Of a stretch of DNA of 64,000 nucleotides, positions 34,935 through 44,009 are shown piece by piece. The position numbers and the translations under genes are program-made. Within the stretch, counting starts at the first letter, position 1; each line of letters begins with the position of its first letter. This stretch comes from Gudongella oleilytica (GTDB lineage: Bacteria > Bacillota > Clostridia > Tissierellales > Tissierellaceae), in the NCBI RefSeq assembly GCF_004101785.1, contig NZ_CP035130.1, forward strand, positions 1,612,001 through 1,676,000. Direction: 5' to 3'. The notes beneath the pieces were generated by a model. That model ran no database searches. It was given only the letters and a program-made list of their open reading frames with translations, and was not told the DNA's origin.

Positions 34935-37900
34935 TTATTTAGACAACAGATTATAGAGCATTTGTGCCATTTGCGCACGTGTAGTCGATACGGTTGGATT
35001 CAGCATACCGTTACTACCGGAAATGACTCCGCCTTCAACCAATGCACTCATCGCTTCCTGAGCCCAGGATGCTACCTGATTCGCATCGCCGAAGTCTGAT
35101 AATTGCTTGTCACCGTATGCCTGAGGCAATTCGCCGATAACTTCAAGAGCATTGTAAAGCATCACAAACATTTCCTGACGAGTAACCGCCTGTTCTGGCG
35201 CAAACATGTTGTTTCCTATGCCATTTACTATCCCAAGCGATTTTCCTGCAAGCAGGTAATTTGTATAATAGGTATTACCGGCATCTACAAAGTTTGTGGT
35301 TCCTTCCTCGGCGGCATCCGGACTGATCCCGTAAGCGTTCATCAGCAATACAATGAATTGTCCTCTGGTCAGTGTAGCCTCTGGACTAAATTTTCCAACA
35401 CTGGTTCCTGACGTAATCTCGCGTGCCGCGATAAAGTCAATTGCATCCTTATACCAAGCACCGGCAGCAACATCGTTGAAGGACACTGGATTATACCCGA
35501 TGACAAAATTGGAGAAATGTGTAGTTTTGAAAACTACCGCTTTCAAAGACTCATCATAGTGGCCTCTGACTGCTTTTAAGGTTCCGTCATCAGCAAGATA
35601 GTAAATCACAACTGCGTTTGGAGTCTCTCCCGGCTTGAGTTCATAAGGAATAGTCACAGTAGCGTGACCGCCTTTGAAGTCAGAAACTAGGGTGTTGCCA
35701 TTCATGACTGTTAAGTCATAGACCGGTCTTCCGTTTAAGTCAGCCATCCTGGCCACTGTGATTGATACCGTACCGCCGCTTTCCGCTCCCGAAATGGTGT
35801 CCATAGCCTTGCCATCAAATACGATTGATACGAAAGGAGAGGAAATACCAAAGTCTGCACTTGTTCCACCTGCGATTTTTTCGAGTTCGGACTGAGGAAT
35901 GTTAAAAGCAAGCTTTTCTGTATCGGCAGAGGTACTTACAATTACTTCAATGAGATCTCCCTTTGTTGTTCCACCGGTTTCTTCCGCTTTGTCAAGAAGC
36001 GCATTAACCATGGCTTTCGTTATAGAAACATTTGCTATGTCAGAGGAAACGTTGGGATCAACAGTAATACTGTTAGAAGTCCTCTCATTGTTTGTCTCTG
36101 TCGTTACAATAATGACTGGCGATATGGTTCCTCCGCCGCCTCCAGAAGAACCACTTGCAGCTGCTCGGTTGATCGTGATCGTGTAGGCATTAGTAGTTAC
36201 TCCATCCTCTGCTGTAACTTCAACATTGATTATATTGCTTCCAACATTTAAAACTACCAGCTGGCTTGTTGCTACTGTTCCGTTTATCTCAACTATTGCA
36301 CCGCTGTCATTAGCGGTTGCGGCAACTGTAGTACTGTCAACGTTATTTGCCACACTTGCGGTATAGCTTGTTACAGTACTTTGAAAATCAGGTGATAGTG
36401 TTACATTTGTTGCTGAAAGGCTTGAAAGGTCAGCATCATTTGAAATTGTACCATGAGTAAATCCTTGCCATGCAAGAGCTGGGTACCCATTATTATCGCT
36501 GCTAAGGGTCCAGACATTTGGAAAGGACCATGTACTATAGGTAGCAAGGTCTTTCATCTCTTCTGTAGTTTTGGGAATCCCCTTTCCAGTATCCGAAAGC
36601 CCGCAAAGATCGGAGTCATAATAGCTGTCTACCGCAACTGCCCCTGTATAAATCATGCCAGTTAATCCACCGGAGTCCGTCGCCCCGTCTAAATTCATAG
36701 TACCAGCTGAATAGCTGTTCTGAATAGTTCCCCACCAATTGGCACCGGCTAAGCCACCCACATATTGAGAGCCGGAAGCCATGACAGAGGATCTGGAATA
36801 GCAATTTCTTACAGCAGCTATAAAACCATTGGCCGATTCGATGACGCCCACAAGGCCTCCTGTATAAGTATTCGAGCCACTGACATTTCCTGCCGCAAAG
36901 CTTTCTGATAACAACCCTCCCTGCAGCGTTCCCACAAGGCCACCAGTTCGCTGATTTCCGGAAACATTACCGGTGAAACTGCATCTCACAATTGAATCAC
37001 TTGCGCTGCCGGAATTATTTGTAGAATAACCCACGAGACCTCCAACCGCCTCTCCTGTCCCGGTCACTGTTGCGGATGAATGGCAATCTTCTATTAGCCC
37101 GTTATGGCTCATGCCAACCAGTCCGCCAAACTGACCAGCCCCGTTGATTGTTCCAGTGACCGTGCATCCCGAGATACGCCCTCGGTTTTCGCCAACCAAG
37201 GCCCCGGAATGATACCCAGCAATGATGTCCACGTTCTCAAGTATTACATCTTCCAAAACAGCAGTTGAGCCTGCCACGGCAAAGAGACCGGCCCAGCTTA
37301 TACTAGAGCTTATTTTCAGGTTTGAAATGCTGTAGCCTTGCCCATCGTAGTGGCCATTGAAGGGTAGATTTTGATCATAATAATTGCTAACCCAGCCGAT
37401 TGGGGTCCAGGATACGCCGCTAAGATCAATATCAGCCGTCTGGATAAAGTTGAGGCTAAGATGGTCGTTGATATGCGCCAGCTGTTCGGGGGTGGACACA
37501 TGATAATAGGTTTCACCGCCTATTTCACTGGAGGCGATGTAGCCACCGTAGGCCTCCGTTACCTCGCAACCGTCTATAATGCACTCATGCGAGATCGAAA
37601 CGTCGTCGATGAAGATGTTATTGTCACCACCCGACATCCCCAAGAAAGCTATGCGGACATCAGACTGTCCGGCATAAGTAGCCAGGCTGATTGATTCTTT
37701 AGTCCAACCTTCAGTTCCGGAGTATCTATAATATCTACCAAGATCGTTCCAGTGGATGCCCTGATCAGTTGATATTTGAACAAAGACACTGTCAATAGAG
37801 TCTTCTGCGCTTGCATCATGGTACATCCAGAATTCCAGCCAGTAGTCGCTTCCGTTGAAAAGGTTGAGCGATTCGGTCTGATAAAGTCGTGACTGGCTGG

Positions 37901-40427
37901 CATAGGGCATATCATAGGAATTGAACATGGCAACCTGGTTGCCGCTATGGGTACTGGCGGTTGGATTGGATAAAGTACTTGTCACGCTCCAGCCTGTGCC
38001 GGATTGGTCCCATCCATCCATGCCGCTCTCAAAATCTTCTTTGAAAAACTCGATCCCCATAGTACGCACGGTGCTTTCTCCATCCGTATAGACGATATAT
38101 CGACCTTGGTTTACACCTTCTTCTGCTGCTAGACCTATGTCACCAACTTTGATGTAGTTTGACGCTGTTATCGTTCCACCTATGGTAACAAGGCCGCCTT
38201 GCGCAGCTGAAGCGCCGTGTTCGTCAGCGCCGGTAGAAGTCGTATTTCCGCCGACCGAAATGGAGGTACCCTCCTGGATAGCGTAAAGACCCTTCAGACT
38301 CTGTACATCACCGTCAATCATTACTTCAGAACCGGCGGAAGCTTCGACACCGTAATAGTTATTGCCGGTAACGTTACCAAGAACATGCACATTACCGCCG
38401 CCATCCGTCCAGCCGTAGGCGGAAACACCGCGGTAAGCTGCGGTCACATTTCCCTTAACCGTTATTGTTCCGCCGCTGGATGCCTCGACACCGCTGCCGC
38501 TGGATGCGGAGATATTGCCGTCTACGACCGCCTCCGCTCCAGAACCGCCGGCATAAACGCCGTTTAAGCTATTAATGTTACCCATGACATGGACAAAAGC
38601 GCCGCTGTATACGCGAAAGCCTTCGCCGATATAGCTGGTTACTTTAATATCTCCCGTAACCGTAACAGAACTACCACTTTCTGCAATAATTCCGTAGCCG
38701 TTAAGACTGTTGCTGGGGGTGGGGTCTGAAATGGAGGTTACGGTAGCCGTACCTTCGTTTAAGGCCCATACGCCAATATAGCCGGTTACGATATTGAGCT
38801 CGCCGCCATCGGAATCATCGATGGTGAGAGTGCCGCCGTCCACTTTGAGGGCCGGCTCGGAGCCGGTGCGGCCGATATTGAGTTTGTATGTGTCCAGGTC
38901 GAAATGGAGGTCTTTTTCAATCAGAATGATATCCCCTACATAGCGGATATCGGCGAGGAGGGTGATGATGTCACCACTATCAGCATCCGCCAGAGCGTCT
39001 TCAAGGAAAAGATAGGGCGTGCCGTTTAAATTACAGACCTCCTGTCTAGCGCGGACGGTGGCGCCGCCGTATGTATAGACATAAAAGTTATTCACGATCG
39101 AATCGTAATCGCCTACCGCCCGGATGTCATCGGGGAGGCTCAAATACGTGCCGAACTCGGAGACGATAATATAGCCTTTCACCGTGATATCCGCGCCGCT
39201 CAGCGCCCCAACCCCGGTTCCGTTCGTGCCTTGCGCATATACGTTGCCATCTATTGTTGCGGTACCATAACCAGCAATCCCGAATGCGCCTCCATCGCCA
39301 TTTGCTGTGACGTCACCCAAGATGGTCGCGGAGGAGTTTGCGTATCCTACCTCAACGGCTACGCCGTTGGAGGCTGTGGCCGTGGCGTTGGTTACTTCCG
39401 CCGAGCTGCCTTCGCCGACACTGACGCCGCAGCTGCTCCCGGTTACATTGAATTCGCCTTCTCCGTTGATATCAACACTGAACCCGGCGGGAACCAATAA
39501 GGCCGCGCCGGAATCATTGACAACATTGAGGGTATAGCCGTTCAAATTGAAATAAAGGTCGAAATTCGGTGAGATCTGGCCGACATAATCGATGTCGTCC
39601 AACAGAGTGATGGTGTCCCAATCCACCTCAGCCGCCGTAATTGCTTCATCCAAAGTTTGGTATTGTACACCGTCCACTTCGGCGACATATGCAGCTTCCT
39701 TAACCCAGATGGTGCTTTGGGGATTGGCGCTGTCTCCCGTATCCATAAAAGTAAGGTGTCCCGCTTTTGTGGTAGGCGTAATACACTGTTCAGGACCTGT
39801 AAATACAGTGCCGTTTGCGTTGATGTAGTTAGTGGCATTGATCTCACCGTCAATGGTAATAAGGCTGCCGTAAACACCGCTAAAAACGGCTGCTCCGTAA
39901 CTACCTGTACCTGTGACTGTAATATCACCGGTCAGAGAGACAACGCCTCCTTCCGTCGCATAAACGCCGTAACTGTTATCGCCTGCAACCGTTACGGACG
40001 ACGGTATATCAACGTTGATCTCACTTCCGTTACTGTTTGCAAAAATACCGCATAACCCAACGCCTCCGGTAGATGTTAAGTTTAGCAAACCGCCAGTTCC
40101 GCTGTCAGTAACAGAAAGGTCAAATCCTCCACTCGCATATAGACAAGTCGTGTTCAGCACATTGATAGTCAGCGTATACCCGCTAACATCCAGTGTAAAT
40201 GATTTGGTATTCGCCATAATCATTGAGCCGTACTCAATATCTGTCAGAAGCTGAATTGTCTGACCTGAAGAGACTGCTGATAGAGCTGCACCCAGGCTTG
40301 CATACTCAACTCCCGTCTCAACGATCCGACAGCTGTTCTCCGCCGCGCTAGCTGTTATTGGCATTGCGGCAAACAACGATAGCACCATAGCAACTGTCAA
40401 TATCCACGATAGTACTTTTTTACGCAT
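34935..40427 (-). CDS. Giant S-layer-anchored surface protein (beta-helix, GLUG repeats, three SLH domains)
   Basis: The 1830-residue exported protein has a signal peptide ending near AASA at about residue 28. Residues about 30-780 contain three copies of a unit with an opening like YxxLxxALxxAxxxxxITLLxDIxYVG, followed by short Gly/Thr-rich parallel-beta-helix turns. Residues about 790-950 form a jelly-roll carbohydrate- or adhesin-type domain (EDFESGMDGW, FIDDVSI). About 1050-1280 hold seven GLUG-type turns (GGLVG). About 1330-1420 is a cadherin-like beta sandwich (PF12733 type). Three SLH domains (about 1640-1830) anchor it to cell-wall polymers. The second quarter is clearly richer in G and C. 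It is probably an adhesin; no enzyme motif is seen. Confidence 0.85.
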   Translation of the reverse strand: MRKKVLSWILTVAMVLSLFAAMPITASAAENSCRIVETGVEYASLGAALSAVSSGQTIQLLTDIEYGSMIMANTKSFTLDVSGYTLTINVLNTTCLYASGGFDLSVTDSGTGGLLNLTSTGGVGLCGIFANSNGSEINVDIPSSVTVAGDNSYGVYATEGGVVSLTGDITVTGTGSYGAAVFSGVYGSLITIDGEINATNYINANGTVFTGPEQCITPTTKAGHLTFMDTGDSANPQSTIWVKEAAYVAEVDGVQYQTLDEAITAAEVDWDTITLLDDIDYVGQISPNFDLYFNLNGYTLNVVNDSGAALLVPAGFSVDINGEGEFNVTGSSCGVSVGEGSSAEVTNATATASNGVAVEVGYANSSATILGDVTANGDGGAFGIAGYGTATIDGNVYAQGTNGTGVGALSGADITVKGYIIVSEFGTYLSLPDDIRAVGDYDSIVNNFYVYTYGGATVRARQEVCNLNGTPYLFLEDALADADSGDIITLLADIRYVGDIILIEKDLHFDLDTYKLNIGRTGSEPALKVDGGTLTIDDSDGGELNIVTGYIGVWALNEGTATVTSISDPTPSNSLNGYGIIAESGSSVTVTGDIKVTSYIGEGFRVYSGAFVHVMGNINSLNGVYAGGSGAEAVVDGNISASSGSGVEASSGGTITVKGNVTAAYRGVSAYGWTDGGGNVHVLGNVTGNNYYGVEASAGSEVMIDGDVQSLKGLYAIQEGTSISVGGNTTSTGADEHGASAAQGGLVTIGGTITASNYIKVGDIGLAAEEGVNQGRYIVYTDGESTVRTMGIEFFKEDFESGMDGWDQSGTGWSVTSTLSNPTASTHSGNQVAMFNSYDMPYASQSRLYQTESLNLFNGSDYWLEFWMYHDASAEDSIDSVFVQISTDQGIHWNDLGRYYRYSGTEGWTKESISLATYAGQSDVRIAFLGMSGGDNNIFIDDVSISHECIIDGCEVTEAYGGYIASSEIGGETYYHVSTPEQLAHINDHLSLNFIQTADIDLSGVSWTPIGWVSNYYDQNLPFNGHYDGQGYSISNLKISSSISWAGLFAVAGSTAVLEDVILENVDIIAGYHSGALVGENRGRISGCTVTGTINGAGQFGGLVGMSHNGLIEDCHSSATVTGTGEAVGGLVGYSTNNSGSASDSIVRCSFTGNVSGNQRTGGLVGTLQGGLLSESFAAGNVSGSNTYTGGLVGVIESANGFIAAVRNCYSRSSVMASGSQYVGGLAGANWWGTIQNSYSAGTMNLDGATDSGGLTGMIYTGAVAVDSYYDSDLCGLSDTGKGIPKTTEEMKDLATYSTWSFPNVWTLSSDNNGYPALAWQGFTHGTISNDADLSSLSATNVTLSPDFQSTVTSYTASVANNVDSTTVAATANDSGAIVEINGTVATSQLVVLNVGSNIINVEVTAEDGVTTNAYTITINRAAASGSSGGGGGTISPVIIVTTETNNERTSNSITVDPNVSSDIANVSITKAMVNALLDKAEETGGTTKGDLIEVIVSTSADTEKLAFNIPQSELEKIAGGTSADFGISSPFVSIVFDGKAMDTISGAESGGTVSITVARMADLNGRPVYDLTVMNGNTLVSDFKGGHATVTIPYELKPGETPNAVVIYYLADDGTLKAVRGHYDESLKAVVFKTTHFSNFVIGYNPVSFNDVAAGAWYKDAIDFIAAREITSGTSVGKFSPEATLTRGQFIVLLMNAYGISPDAAEEGTTNFVDAGNTYYTNYLLAGKSLGIVNGIGNNMFAPEQAVTRQEMFVMLYNALEVIGELPQAYGDKQLSDFGDANQVASWAQEAMSALVEGGVISGSNGMLNPTVSTTRAQMAQMLYNLLSK

Positions 40428-40731
40428 AATCTTTTCCTCCTTCGTATTCGCAAATAATTTTTACATTTAGATTTTCCTTTAATAAACCAATGAGCTGTTC
40501 AAAATCAGTTTTCTCGGCGAAACTGCCCTGATAATTTTTCTCCCGGGTTTGAATTTCAATCCCCGGAGCCTTTTCATTTTTCAATGTAATGGAAAGGATA
40601 TCTTTAGCCTGAATTGCGATCCTATCGCTTTCTGCCTCTGTTGAGAATAGCACCAGCCTGTCCCTACTTATCAGCAGCTCGTATTCCTTTGTTTCAAAAA
40701 AGCCGGTTTTCAATCGTATGTCGAGACGCAC
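40420..40731 (-). CDS. Small unknown protein overlapping the surface protein gene
   Basis: The protein has about 103 residues, is mostly beta and ends in a helix; segments such as ELLISRDRLVLFSTE, DRIAIQAKDILSITLK and FEQLIGLLKENLN recall a PH-like fold. It has no signal peptide. I chose GTG at 40731 because GGGGGTG lies 6 bases upstream; an ATG further upstream overlaps that site. Its end overlaps the start of the giant surface protein by 8 bases, so translation of the two is coupled. A role in making or sensing the surface protein is an inference. Confidence 0.6.
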   Translation of the reverse strand: MRLDIRLKTGFFETKEYELLISRDRLVLFSTEAESDRIAIQAKDILSITLKNEKAPGIEIQTREKNYQGSFAEKTDFEQLIGLLKENLNVKIICEYEGGKDYA

Positions 40732-40804
40732 CCATATCACCCCCATTAAACACATATCAAAATTATAAAATATTAATCAAATTATTTATACGATATAGAA
40801 GAAT

Positions 40805-40840
40805 TTGACACGGCCATTTTCTTGACACGATTCCTGTCAA
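40805..40840. promoter_or_regulatory. TTGACA repeats in the divergent control region
   Basis: TTGACACG occurs at 40805-40812 and again 17 bases later at 40822-40829. The second copy pairs with TGTCAA at 40835-40840 as an inverted repeat around a 7-base spacer. This lies between the divergent small-protein/surface-protein unit and the 508-residue regulator gene, and is the natural place for that regulator to bind. Confidence 0.45.
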
Positions 40841-40845
40841 ATGTG

Positions 40846-40875
40846 TTGAGTAAGTATGTCGACCTATGATAAAAT
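40846..40875 (+). promoter_or_regulatory. Candidate promoter for the divergent regulator gene
   Basis: TTGAGT (40846-40851) and TAAAAT (40870-40875) are separated by 18 bases, about 20 bases before the TTG start and just upstream of its AGAGGTG ribosome site. Confidence 0.45.
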
Positions 40876-40896
40876 ATTGCAAAGAGGTGATTTAGT

Positions 40897-42423
40897 TTGC
40901 AATTTTATGAAAAGCTTGATTTTCTAATGAATATTACAAATACAACCAACAGTGCTTTGTCGTTATATATTAACCTTGACTCTTCCCATATAAGCCGTTT
41001 GCGCAGAGGGAAAAGAAGTGCTGTTAAGGATGAGAATTCTTTGCGCCTAATGGCAGAATTTTTTACAAGACGCTGTATTGATGATTATCAGCGCAAGGCT
41101 CTTGCGGACATGCTGGGTATAGATTTTCATTCTCTTGATACAACCAATAGCTCCCAATTTATTATGAGATGGTTAATGGATGAGAAGAAAGAGGAAGCTA
41201 AAAAAGTCGAGAGTTTTTTAGATCAAATATCAAACATTTCTGCTCGGCCTTTAACATCTGAACCTGCTAATATTTTGCCAACGGATGCTTCCACCGCTGA
41301 CACTGAAATTTACTTTGGGCTTGAAGGTAAAAGGCTTGCTGTTAAGTGCTTTCTTTCTGAAGTTATAGCTCAGGAACAACCGCAGACCTTATTACTTTAC
41401 AGTGATGAGCCTACGGACTGGATGACTGCGGATAGGGAATTTGCGGCAAAATGGGCTGCACTAATGGTACAGGTACTGTCAAAAGGCAATCGCATAAAAA
41501 TCATCCATACAGTAAGCCGTGACCTTGATGAGATGCTGCATGCCATAAGTCAGTGGATGCCCCTTTATATGTCCGGCTTAATAGAGCCTTATTATTATCC
41601 GAAGAAAAGAGACGGCATTTTTAAGCGAACCCTTTTTATTGCACCCAATACAGCTGCTGTGACATCAAGCACAACAGGGAATATGATAAATAATGCGGCC
41701 AATTTCTATACTAAAAACAAGGAGGCTATTTGGGCGCTGACAGAAGAGTTTAATCAATATATAAGCTTGTGCAGCCCTTTGATAAAAATTTTTACACCCC
41801 ACGAAAAAACATCCTATATTAATACTCTTCTGGAGTTTGAAAAAGAAAAAGGTAACTGTATCATAATAACGGAATCTCTATCCTTATTAACAATGCCGGC
41901 GGCTGTCGCTTCCAACTTCATACATCGCATAATGGATAATGATTTAAATTATGATGAGCTCGTAGAAAATAGAAGAGAACGCTTTCAGCAACAGCTGCAA
42001 GACAATTCATTTTTTGAGATCATTAGGATTTTTGACGGTGAAAAAATAAAGAACGGAGAAGTTAATATCTCCTCCTCTGATATGTTGAGCGGAGAAAAGG
42101 CATATTACACGCTGGAGGAATACATAGCTCATTTGGAGAGCATTCAGGGCCTTATGAATATCTATTCAAACTATAATGTTTATTTAACAAAAGAACCCAT
42201 AGAAAGCCGATATATGGTTTACGTTAAGGAAAATCTGGGCGCCGTTATCGCAAAAACCTCTGAACCATCTGTAGCACTCGCTTTTAACGAAAGTAACTTA
42301 ACCGCTGGGTTTTGGGATTATTTAAGATCTTTAATTGGTGAAAAAGCTTATCGATACCCCGATAAAAAGGAAAGTATCGATAAACTTTGCGAATATATCA
42401 GTAGTCTAAAGCAGTGCAAATAG
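40897..42423 (+). CDS. Large HTH-type regulator of unknown family
   Basis: The 508-residue cytoplasmic protein starts at TTG after AGAGGTG, 7 bases away. Residues about 10-60 look like a XRE-type helix-turn-helix (NSALSLYINLDSSHISRLRRGKR), with LSLYINLDSSHISRLRRG as the likely recognition part. The remaining about 400 residues contain a possible alpha/beta sensor region (YFGLEGKRLAVKCFL, TLLLYSDEPTDWM, KIIHTVSRDLDEM) that I cannot assign. It is divergent from the surface-protein operon across a 140-base gap with TTGACA repeats, so control of that operon is the simplest guess. Its 3' end lies 6 bases from the prophage recombinase. Confidence 0.65.
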   Translation: MQFYEKLDFLMNITNTTNSALSLYINLDSSHISRLRRGKRSAVKDENSLRLMAEFFTRRCIDDYQRKALADMLGIDFHSLDTTNSSQFIMRWLMDEKKEEAKKVESFLDQISNISARPLTSEPANILPTDASTADTEIYFGLEGKRLAVKCFLSEVIAQEQPQTLLLYSDEPTDWMTADREFAAKWAALMVQVLSKGNRIKIIHTVSRDLDEMLHAISQWMPLYMSGLIEPYYYPKKRDGIFKRTLFIAPNTAAVTSSTTGNMINNAANFYTKNKEAIWALTEEFNQYISLCSPLIKIFTPHEKTSYINTLLEFEKEKGNCIIITESLSLLTMPAAVASNFIHRIMDNDLNYDELVENRRERFQQQLQDNSFFEIIRIFDGEKIKNGEVNISSSDMLSGEKAYYTLEEYIAHLESIQGLMNIYSNYNVYLTKEPIESRYMVYVKENLGAVIAKTSEPSVALAFNESNLTAGFWDYLRSLIGEKAYRYPDKKESIDKLCEYISSLKQCK

Positions 42424-42429
42424 GAAGAT

Positions 42430-44007
42430 TCATCTTATAACCTCCGTGCCATCCGTAAATTTGAATACCAATTTGCCATCCGTTAGGATAGTAACGTTAT
42501 CAATTATTGCCGCCCAGAGCCTGTTATCAAATTCCTCAAGGATACTATTGCGCTTTGTTAGATTCTGTACAAAGCCCTCAAGAACAAGACTTTTACTCTG
42601 GCGCTCCCGCTTCAATTCCTCAAGCTCGGTCATGCGCTCCAAAGCCTTGCGATTCCGCTCCAGGTAGCCATTGTTCCGCTCGTGCCATTCCTTCTGATTA
42701 ATGGCAGTATGGGCATTTTCGTAAATGGCCTTTTTGAAAAGCTCAGCGACAACTTCCAGTTCACGGTGCAGCTCGTTAAGCTCAGAATCAATCTCAGAAC
42801 AGTCGCAGAGGGTCTCTTGAGCTAATCGGCAGTTGGTAAGCAGTTCTTCGCGGTACTCAAGAATGGAATTGACGGCATCGACGAACTTTTCCTTTACTTC
42901 CTCTTCCGTGACATGAGGGGTGCTGCACTTGACTTCACCCTTATATTTCTCATTGCAACGCCAGATCATCCGGCGGTATTTTGTATTTGAACCCCAGACC
43001 TTCGAGCCGTAAAATCCGCCACAATCACCGCACACCAGCTTTGTTGACAGCGGGCTTTGGCATGCCGCCGGTCGTCCCAGCCTCTTGCGGCGCTCAAGCT
43101 CTGCCTGGACTGCATCAAACTCATCAGGCTCTATAATGGCAGGGTGGCTGTTTTGAACATAATATTGGGGAATTTCCCCCTCATTCTCCTTAATGGTTTT
43201 AGTCAGAAAATCAACCGTGAAGCGCTTCTGCAATAATGCATCGCCCTTGTATTTTTCATTTGTAAGGATAGAATTCACGGTTGCAACCTGCCACTGTTTT
43301 TTTCCACCGGGGGAAGGGATACCGCTGGTTGCGAGGTGCTTGGCTATTGCAGAGGAGGTTTTGCCCTCCATGAATAGACGATATATCAGGCGGACAATTT
43401 CCGCTTCGCTATCAACTATCTTAGGGGTACCATCCTCTCCCTTTTCATATCCGAGGAACCGCTTGTAGGGCATGCTGACTTTTCCGTCGGCGAAGCGCTT
43501 GCGCTGGCCCCAAGTCACATTTTCGGAAATCGAGCGACTTTCTTCCTGAGCAAGTGAGCTCATAATTGTGATGAGCAGTTCGCCCTTGCCATCAAAGGTG
43601 TAGATATTCTCCTTCTCGAAAAATACTTCAACACCTTTTTCCTTGAGCTTTCGAACCGTTGAAAGGCTATCCACAGTATTTCTGGCAAACCGGCTGACCG
43701 ATTTAGTAACGATCAGATCAAGCTTGCCGTCCAAAGCATCCGCGACCATTTTATTAAAACCATCGCGCTTTTTTGTGTTGACTGCACTGATACCTTCGTC
43801 AGTATATATCCCTGCGAACTCCCAATCGGGGCGCTCCTTGATGTACTTGGTGTAGTAATCGACCTGGGCTTCATAGGAGGTCAGCTGCTCTTCGCTGTCC
43901 GTGGAAACCCGCGCATAAGCTGCGGTCCGTCTTTTAGTTGATGGATTCATGCTCTGCGCAGAGGTGCGCTGAATAGTCGCAGGTATAACTCTTATATTTG
44001 ACGCCAT
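42430..44007 (-). CDS. Large serine recombinase (prophage integrase), distal copy
   Basis: The recombinase of about 525 residues has the catalytic resolvase domain (RTAAYARVSTDSEEQ with the nucleophilic Ser, then SVSRFARNT and SSLAQEESRSISENV), the recombinase domain, a zinc ribbon (CGDCGGFYG, then CNEKYKG) and a long coiled-coil stretch (ELERRKR, then LNELHRELEVVAELF and ELEELKRERQS). The layout is that of phage and ICE integrases that insert DNA site-specifically. The ATG at 44007 follows GGAGG by 8 bases. It lies directly downstream of a second recombinase gene and marks the inner edge of the prophage. Confidence 0.93.
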   Translation of the reverse strand: MASNIRVIPATIQRTSAQSMNPSTKRRTAAYARVSTDSEEQLTSYEAQVDYYTKYIKERPDWEFAGIYTDEGISAVNTKKRDGFNKMVADALDGKLDLIVTKSVSRFARNTVDSLSTVRKLKEKGVEVFFEKENIYTFDGKGELLITIMSSLAQEESRSISENVTWGQRKRFADGKVSMPYKRFLGYEKGEDGTPKIVDSEAEIVRLIYRLFMEGKTSSAIAKHLATSGIPSPGGKKQWQVATVNSILTNEKYKGDALLQKRFTVDFLTKTIKENEGEIPQYYVQNSHPAIIEPDEFDAVQAELERRKRLGRPAACQSPLSTKLVCGDCGGFYGSKVWGSNTKYRRMIWRCNEKYKGEVKCSTPHVTEEEVKEKFVDAVNSILEYREELLTNCRLAQETLCDCSEIDSELNELHRELEVVAELFKKAIYENAHTAINQKEWHERNNGYLERNRKALERMTELEELKRERQSKSLVLEGFVQNLTKRNSILEEFDNRLWAAIIDNVTILTDGKLVFKFTDGTEVIR

Positions 44008-44009
44008 AA

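Noticed and set aside
37371-40254. Plus-strand open frames opposite the surface protein gene
   Set aside because: They are shadow frames of a repetitive, high-GC coding stretch and lack ribosome sites.
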